From: Baffinella frigidus
Lineage: Eukaryota; Cryptophyceae; Cryptomonadales; Baffinellaceae
DNA length: 10,439 nt
Reading direction: 5' to 3'
NCBI GenBank assembly: GCA_026770585.1
Contig: MU646804.1
Span: forward strand, 100,056 to 110,494
The translations under genes and the position numbers were made by a program. Below the pieces are notes generated by a model. That model was not told the DNA's origin. It saw only the letters and a list, made by a program, of their open reading frames with translations, and searched no databases. This document shows, in pieces, positions 1-7,000 of the stretch (the stretch's first letter is position 1; every line of letters starts with the position of its first letter).

Positions 1-163
1 TTAAACCCCAAACCCCAACTCACCAACCCCAACCCCCAAACCCTAAACCCTAAACCCTGAACCCTCATCCCTAAACCTTAAACCCCAAACCCCAAACCCC
101 AACTCACCAACCCCAAACCCCACACCCTCAACCCTCAACCCTCAACCCTAAACCCTAAACCAG
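1..163 (+). repeat. CCCTAAA/CCCCAAA/CCCTCAA array (intron end upstream of exon 1)
   Basis: Degenerate heptamers ending in CCCTAAACCAG|G at exon 1. The block from base 5 (ACCCCAAACCCCAACTC) recurs in close form near 85-110, a local duplication. No coding exon seen. Confidence 0.85.
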
Positions 164-1083
164 GAGGACTACACCCCAATCTGGCAACACCCTCTTGACA
201 CCCGCTACGAACAAGAACGCACCCCGTAAACACCTAAACCCTAAAACCTAACCCCTAGACTCGAACACTGAACACTAAACCCTAAACCCTAAACCCCAAA
301 CCCCACCCCCAAAATCCAACCCCAACCCACCAACCTCAACCCCTAAGCCTCAAACACCAAACCCTAAACCCTCAACCTTCCACCCCAAATCCCAACCCCA
401 ACCCATCAACCCCCAAACCTCAAACACCAAACCCTCAACTCTCAACCCTCAACTCTCAATACTAATTACTAAACCCTCACTGATTGCAGGTGGCTCTGGT
501 TCTGCATCGACATCGATGAGTGCGGCCGCGGAATCCTCACACCTCCCCGGGATTGGTGCGGCACGGAATGCGTAGAGGGCAATCCGTCCAGCTTCTATGG
601 ATGGCACGCGGATGGGACGCTCATCCTACTGGGGGAGCTGGAGGAGGCACTGGGGAGGTAAACCCTGCACCCTGAACCCTGAACCCTAAACCTTAACCTG
701 ACCCCCAAACCCTAAACCCCAATTCCCAAACCCCAAACCCTAAACCCCAATTCCCAGACCCTAAACCCTAAACCTTAAACCCTAAACCCTACAAACCCAA
801 ACCAGGGGGCGGGACAACTGCGACGAGAACGCGACCTGCACCAACACCGACGGGTCGAAACCCGAAACCCTAAACCCGAACCCCTAAACCCTAAACCATA
901 AACCCTAAACCCTAAACCCTAAACCCTAAACCCTAAACCCTAAACCCTAAACCCTAATCCCTAAACCCTAAACCCTTAACCCTAAGCCCTAAACCCGAAA
1001 GCAGGTCGTTCACGTGTGATTGCGACGAGGGGTTCGAGGGTAACGGGACGGAGTGTCTCGAGGCCTGCAACTGCACCCTCGAG
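164..1083 (+). CDS. Exons 1-4: module 1 start and EGF-like core
   Basis: Exon 1 (164-225) follows a CTAAACCAG acceptor and encodes EDYTPIW...QERTP. Its last codon is completed in exon 2 (490-657), reading RTPWLWFCIDIDECG, then a TPPRDWCGTEC stretch and an acidic tail. Exon 3 (806-853) gives NCDENATCTNTDG. Exon 4 (1005-1083) gives SFTCDCDEGFEGNGTEC followed by LEACNCTLE. The order DxDEC, CxENATC, CxC resembles a calcium-binding EGF-like domain, although exon 2 places a long insert between the first cysteines. RTPW recurs in exon 11 at the same position, which confirms the exon 1-2 junction. Sequons NAT, NGT and NCT are present. Introns 1 and 3 are absent from the matching places in module 2. 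Confidence 0.78.
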
Positions 1084-4000
1084 GTTCGTCTCTCATCCTC
1101 ATCCCAACTCTCATCTCTCATCCTCACCCCAACCCACCGGTTTCGGGGCCAGTTTTGCCTTTTTTTGTTCTGGGGTTCAAACCCCCCAAAATTGCATCGG
1201 GACGGAGTGCGTGGAGAGCTGTAACTGCACCCTGGAGGACGGCAAGGTTCGTCCCTCAGCCACTCTCTGGGAGTGTTTTATGGCTCTCCCGGATGTCCTC
1301 ACCCCGGACGTCCAGAATGGGGGGAATACAGGGTGGCTGTGTTGGTGGTAATAAAGGTCTCTCCGGTAGGAGGTGGAGTTAGAATCCATTCGGAAAATGC
1401 TCGTATGAGCGGTGGCACAATGCGTAGTGTCCTCAGTAAGATGTGAGGCTGCCACCTGATGCGGTTGGGCAACACCATTCCAGTGCTCTCACCCCGGACG
1501 TGCTTCGTGTCCGAACAGGAGTGCGGCACGACTACGGCCCTTCGATTCTCTGACAGCCAAACCCCTCTAAACTCTACACCGTAAACCCTAAACCGACGCA
1601 CAGGATAAGTGCGGCACGATCGAGCACTATCACTGCCCGTACCCCTGGACGGAAACCTGCTCGCACCTCCACCCGGAAATGGTGAACCCTAAACCCTAAA
1701 CCCTACACCCTAAACCCTACACCCTAAACCCTAAACCCTAAACCCTAAACCCTAAACCCTAAACCCTAAACCTTAAACCCTAAACCCTAAACCCTAAACC
1801 CTAAACCTCCACCCGGAGCAGTGCGTCGAGCGCCGGGAGGGAGAAAAGAATGTTTGCAGCTGCGAGTGTCCTCCGGGTCAGCACCCTAAACCCTAAACCC
1901 TGAACCCAAGTTAGGGCTAACCTGCCCGGAGTGCGAGTATCCGACTTCAACTTGGGTTCAGGGTTTAGGGTTTACCCCGAAACTCAAACCCCTAAATCCT
2001 CAACCCTAAACCCTGAAACCCTGAACCAGGTCAGCACCCGCGGTCGCTTGAAGTCGGATACTCGCACTCCGGGCAGGTAAACCTTCACCCGAAACCCGAA
2101 ACCCTAACCCCGAAACCCCAAACCCCAAATCCTAAATCCTAAATCCTAATCCTGAAACCCGAAACCCGAAACCTCAACCCCTAAACCCCAAACCCCAAAC
2201 CCCAAACCCCAAACCCCAAACCCCAAACCCCAAACCCCAAACCCCAAGCCCTAAACCCTAAACCCTAAGCCCCAACAGCACCAGGGCACACCCGTAACAG
2301 TGGCGCCGTTCCTCTCGTCTCTGGAGTTTGGGAAACTCTCGGTCAGGGGGTTCTGCGAGGAGGACTGCAACTGCTCTACGTTCAGCCCTCAACCCTAAAT
2401 CCCTCAACCCTCAGCCCGAATCCCGAACCCCTAAACCCGAATCCCTAAACCCGAAACCCGAAACCTGAAGCCCTAAGCGCAAGCCTAAACCAGGTTCGAC
2501 CAATGCGCGGGGCATGACGACGTGATGAAGCGTGACGGCGGCGTGTGGTCGTGGGAACTCCACGATTGGACGCTGCACCCATCCTACTGCACGGCGATAA
2601 ATGCGAGCCTCTGCAGCTGCACGTCTCCGTCCACCCTAAATCCTGAACCCTAAAAAGTAAGCCCTAAGCCATAAACCCCTAAACCCCTGAAACCCGAAAC
2701 CCGAAACCCAAAACCCAAAACCAGGTGCCTGCCCGGGCAAATCCCGCACCCGGTCCCCGTCGAAAAGTACGCCGTCGGGCTGCCGGTCAGAACCCTCAAC
2801 CCTAACCCTAAACCACGCCAGGTCGTAAGTCAGAATTTCAGTTACAAGTCTCATTGTTGATTTCAAACCTTGAAGCTTGGACGAGGAATCGCTTGATCCA
2901 AGTTTTGGGCACACTCATTTGTACCACGAAAACGAAACGTTGCGTTCTGAAATTCCCAGTGATAACCTGGCATGGCCTACGTCAGGGTTCAGGGGAACCA
3001 ACCCGAAACCCGAAACCCGAAACAGGAGGAGGATCGCTTTTTCGCGAGGAGGACGCCGTGGAAATGGTTTTGCATCCATCGGGATGAGTGTGGTAACCAC
3101 TAACCCCTAACCCTAAACTCTAACCCCTGAACCCTAAACACTGAACCCTAAACCCTAACCCCTAAACCCTAAACCCTAAACCCTAAACCCCAAACCCTCA
3201 AACCCAAACCCTAAACCCTCAAACCTAAACCCTCAACCCCAAACCCTAAACCCCAAACCCCAAACCCTAACTCCTAAACCCTAAACCCTAACCACGATAC
3301 CCTGAAGCAGGGGGGGGCGTGCTTCCTCCTAGGAGTGATGAGATCTTCAAAGGGGATCAGAACCCGGACGTGGCGCCGGGGTTAAACCCTACACCTTAAA
3401 CCCTAAACCCTAAACCCTAACCCCCCAAACCTAAACCCTAAACCCTAAACCCTAAACCCTAAACCCTAAACCCCAAACCCCAAACCCTAAACCTTAAACC
3501 TTAAACCCTAAACCCTAAAACCCTAAAACCAACGCGGGGAACCCCTAACCCCAAACTCTAAACCTTAAACCCTAACCCCCCCAAACCAGCATGGGGGACC
3601 TCTGTGGCGAGAATGCGACGTGCACCAACACCGATGATTCTTTCACGTGCGACTGCGACGATGGGTTAACCCCCAAACCCTCCACCCTCCACCCTCCACC
3701 CTCCACCCTCCACCCTCCACTTTCCACCCCTTCACCCTACACCCTACCGTCCCGTCCCTACACTACCGTCCCGTCCCTAAGCCCCAAAAAACAACCCTAC
3801 ACCCTGAACTCTAAACTTGCGAAGAGGGGTAAAACCTCAACCCTTCACCCTTCGCCTTCCACCCCTCCACTCTACAGCCTACTGTCCCCTCCCCCCCTCA
3901 CTAATCCCTACCGTCCCGTACCTGAGCCCTGAAAAAAACCCTCAACACCGACGGCTCTTTCACGTGCGACTGCGCTGATGAGTTCGTCGTCCCTAAACCC

Positions 4001-7000
4001 TAAGCCCTAATTCTCAAATCCTGAACCTGCGACAAGGTGTTCGTCGTCCCGTCCCTAAACCCTGAACTCTATAGCCTCAAACCTGAACCGTACACCACGC
4101 TAAACCTGAACCAGGTTCGTCTGGAATGAGACGCTCTGCCTCGAATCCTGCAACTGCACCCTCCATGTATCCTTAACCCCAAACCCTGAACCCCAAACCC
4201 TAAACCCTAAACCCTAAACCCTAAACCCTAAACCCCAAACCCTAACCCCTAACTCCTAAACCCGGAACCCGGAACCCTAAACCCTGAACCCTGAACCCTA
4301 AACCAGGGCAAGAGGCACTGTGCGTGGTACGAGGTGGAGCAGGCGGTGTACACCCTAACCTCTGAACCATAAACCATAAACCATAAACCCGAAACCATAA
4401 ACCATAAACCATAAGCCCGAAACCATAAACCATAAACCATAAGCCCGAAACCATAAACCATAAACCCTAAACCATAAACCATAAACCATAAATCATAAAA
4501 CCTGAATCCTGAATCCTGAACCCTAAACCCTAAACCCTAAATCATAAACCCTCAAACATAAACCATAAACCCCAAACCCTAAACCTAAACCCAAACCAAA
4601 TCTAAACCCAAACCCAAACCCAAACCTAAACCTCAATCTAAACCTGAAACTAAACATACACCTAAACACAACCTAAACCGAAACCCGAAACGCTAACCCA
4701 GGTGTACGAACCCTACCGTGCAATGCGGCGCCACCTTTACCCGTCAACGTGCGAGGAGGAGACTCACGAGGACGGCGCGGTGCTGAACCCTAAACCAGTA
4801 CAGAGGAGATTGATAATTTATTACCAAACAACCATTATTAATTGCCAAACAACCAACTCTAAACCCTAAACCAGTGCATCCTACACCGCACCCAACACCC
4901 AACACCCAATCCTAAACCCTAAACCCTAAACTCTCGACCCCTCACCCATAAACCCTGAAGACCTAAACCCTAAACCACGACTGAGCAGAACCTAAACCCT
5001 AAACCCCAAACCCGAAAACAGGTGTCCTGCATCTGCACGTGCCCACCTGGACAGCACCCGCAGGCTGATTCCACCCCTGACGTTCTGTGCAGAGAGATTG
5101 ATAATTAGAGAGATTGATAATTCTGTGCAGAGAGATTGATAATTATTTGTGCAGAGAGATTGATAAGTTCTGTGCAGAGAGATTGATAACTCCACCCCTG
5201 ACGTTCTGTGCAGAGAGATTGATAATTTATTGCCAAAAAAACAGCGTCAGCGCCGCACATGCTACGCATTGTGCCACTACTGTACCCCGTGTCGGCCGCA
5301 CATACGAGCATTTTCCGGATGGATTCTAACTCCACCTCCTACCACAAGTCAGACAGAGATTTGTACTGACACTTATCCAGGGCAAATGCATTTTCCGAAT
5401 CCACCCCTGAAGTTCTGTGCACATAGTTGAACCATCGCATACCCTTGATCCCTCTTTGCTTTGGTTCCCACTCCATTGTTGCCTTGTTAGGTACATTTCA
5501 CACGCCAGAGTGCAGGAGGGGGTTGAGTTTTTAGAACCGTTTCTGAGAACGGTTGTTGACTTTTGAAAACAACTGCCTTAAAGGGGAATTGACTTTTGGC
5601 GACCCCTTCCAAGACTCTGGCGTGGTTGGTCTCTCAGCGTATTCTAGAGGTCTCTGTAGATTGGTAGGTACATTCCATAACACACGGACGGCGCAGGTCC
5701 CGTGGATCCTCTCTTCTGACGTCGGCGTCACGCAAGTACACTCAACCCTACCAAACCACCCAGCGGACTTCGAAGAATCTTCCAAGAAATTTTGAATAAC
5801 CTCTGAGCGATAAGACCTAGGATCCTACGGTAGGCAACCCGAGGGACATAGGGGGTTTCCTACGGATAAGGTAACGGAAACTCGGGCTCTCAGCGCCCGA
5901 AAATCCCTTCGTAGTCCGCTGTGTGGCCACTGGAATCCAACCAGTGGGATCCAACCAGTGGAATCCACTGCGTGAGTCTCAGCCATAGTAATTGAATAGG
6001 AGTCATAGTAATTGAGGAGCTATTCGAATAGGGTCCCGCAGCTCCCGCGACGAGTATTTATGACAAATGTGTTGCGGGAAAGAAATTCACAACAAAAATG
6101 GTTCATACTAGTAATTATGAAAGCATTTGTGTAGTAAATTTCGTTGCCGTCACATATCTATCATAAATACTCTTCCGGATGAGATCTCCTCCTCTTCGAA
6201 CGTCGGCGGCACGCAACCACACGGGTTCATCTATGCGAACAGAATAATCTTCGTATACGTTGGATACTCGGTGATATGTGACTCTGTGTAGGTGACTCTC
6301 TAGAGCATCTTTCTGCTCTCGCGTGTCACCTCTTCACAGGCGTTTGTGTAGTAATTTTCATTCATTTAGTCACATACTTTTGACTATTTCCCCCACAAAA
6401 TCCTAAACCTATATTTACTCTGTTCACCTCGGTGGCCTCGTGTGGAAGTACGCTAAACCCTACCAGGGTTCAGAACCCGAAAAGGCTCATCAAGTTATTT
6501 TTCGGATCCGCCGCGGGGGTGAACAGATCGCTGCACGAGTAAGTAGCACACGAATTTCTACCCGGTTTGAGACGCGACCGGGTAGTTGGTACGGATCAGA
6601 CCGTGGTACGGATCAGGCCGTGGGGTGCAGCGGCCAGCCCGTGGGTAATCCCCCCCTCTTCTCTTTCGCCGAGTGGCGTTACGCAAGTACGCTAACACCT
6701 TATCTCTAAACCTAAACCCCTAACACCTTAACCCTAAATATAAAATCCTAAACCTAAACCCCCTAAACTGTAGACATGAACCCTAAACCTAAACCCTGCA
6801 ACCTAGACCCTAAACCCTGCACCCTGAACCCTAAACCCAGGATAACAACGAGGTGGATAACGCACGGAAGCGGGTGACACCCCACACCCTACCCTAACCC
6901 CTAACCCCTAACCCCTATACCCTAACCCCTAAACCCCTGACCCCTGACCCCTGACCCCTAACCCCTAAACCCCTAACCCTTAACCCCTTCACCCTTCACC

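Larger units (their letters stand above)
1084..1603 (+). other. Intron 4: exon-4 copy, R1 fragment, little telomere repeat
   Basis: Donor GAG|GTTCGTC, acceptor GCACAG|GATAAG. The 520 bp hold a copy of the end of exon 4 (1199-1246) with its own GTTCGTC donor, an R1 fragment (1366-1427), a 14-bp repeat CTCACCCCGGACGT at 1298-1311 and 1498-1511, and GTGCGGCACGA at 1521-1531, which matches 1609-1619 inside exon 5. An unspliced reading through the exon-4 copy stays open, so an alternative exon is possible. Confidence 0.7.
5721..6699 (+). repeat. Dispersed ACGCAAGTAC(A/G)CT boxes
   Basis: GTCGGCGTCACGCAAGTACA near 5721, CGTCGGCGGCACGCAACCAC near 6201, GGAAGTACGCTAAACCCTAC near 6445 and GTTACGCAAGTACGCTAAC near 6679. 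Each follows a CT-rich stretch and two run into CCCTACC, so this is probably one repeat family with truncated copies. Confidence 0.5.
5082..6840 (+). other. Intron 17: 1.76-kb repeat-element-rich intron
   Basis: No supported coding exon. In order: a tandem R1-end repeat (5083-5229), an inverted R1 copy (5213-5371), a third copy of the exon 17 tail (5400-5423), and unique-looking sequence with small hairpins (AACCGTT stem at 5535-5554; ACGCCAGAGT near 5502 inverted near 5614). Then a 14-bp tandem repeat (5927-5968), a repeat CATAGTAATTGA (5984 and about 6004), a MITE-like hairpin (6052-6172), a 17-bp tandem (6588-6621) and a family of ACGCAAGTAC boxes. Telomere-like heptamers resume at 6700-6840. 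Confidence 0.62.

Noticed and set aside
1-163. Left-end array as a true chromosome telomere
   Set aside because: Orientation would fit, but the repeats are degenerate and mixed, and exon 1 begins after an acceptor, so upstream exons are needed.
2818-2860. Exon starting at CCAG|GTCGTAAG in intron 10
   Set aside because: In phase 0 it meets TGA after twelve codons and lacks the cysteine or GC signature of the other exons.
3591-3932. Open frame starting at ATG 3591
   Set aside because: The ATG is codon 1 after a spliced Gly inside exon 13. Beyond 3664 the frame is CCACCCT repeat translation (PSTLHPP), not protein-like.
4242-4482. Antisense open frames rich in MVYG/LWF repeats
   Set aside because: They are translations of the reverse complement of the CCATAAA/CCCGAAA array in intron 15. 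A 7-bp repeat without stops reads open in all frames.
5083-5229. CRISPR-like array
   Set aside because: Repeats of about 22 bp have almost no spacers, lie in a eukaryotic intron and match the end of a dispersed element.
5531-5795. Overlapping open frames on both strands (84 and 80 aa)
   Set aside because: No splice sites in phase with the gene, no recognisable motif, and a mirror frame on the other strand. Treated as chance open frames in intron 17.
6440-6709. 89-aa open frame
   Set aside because: Covers a repeat box, a 17-bp tandem and heptamer DNA; no cysteine pattern and no connection to the exon chain.
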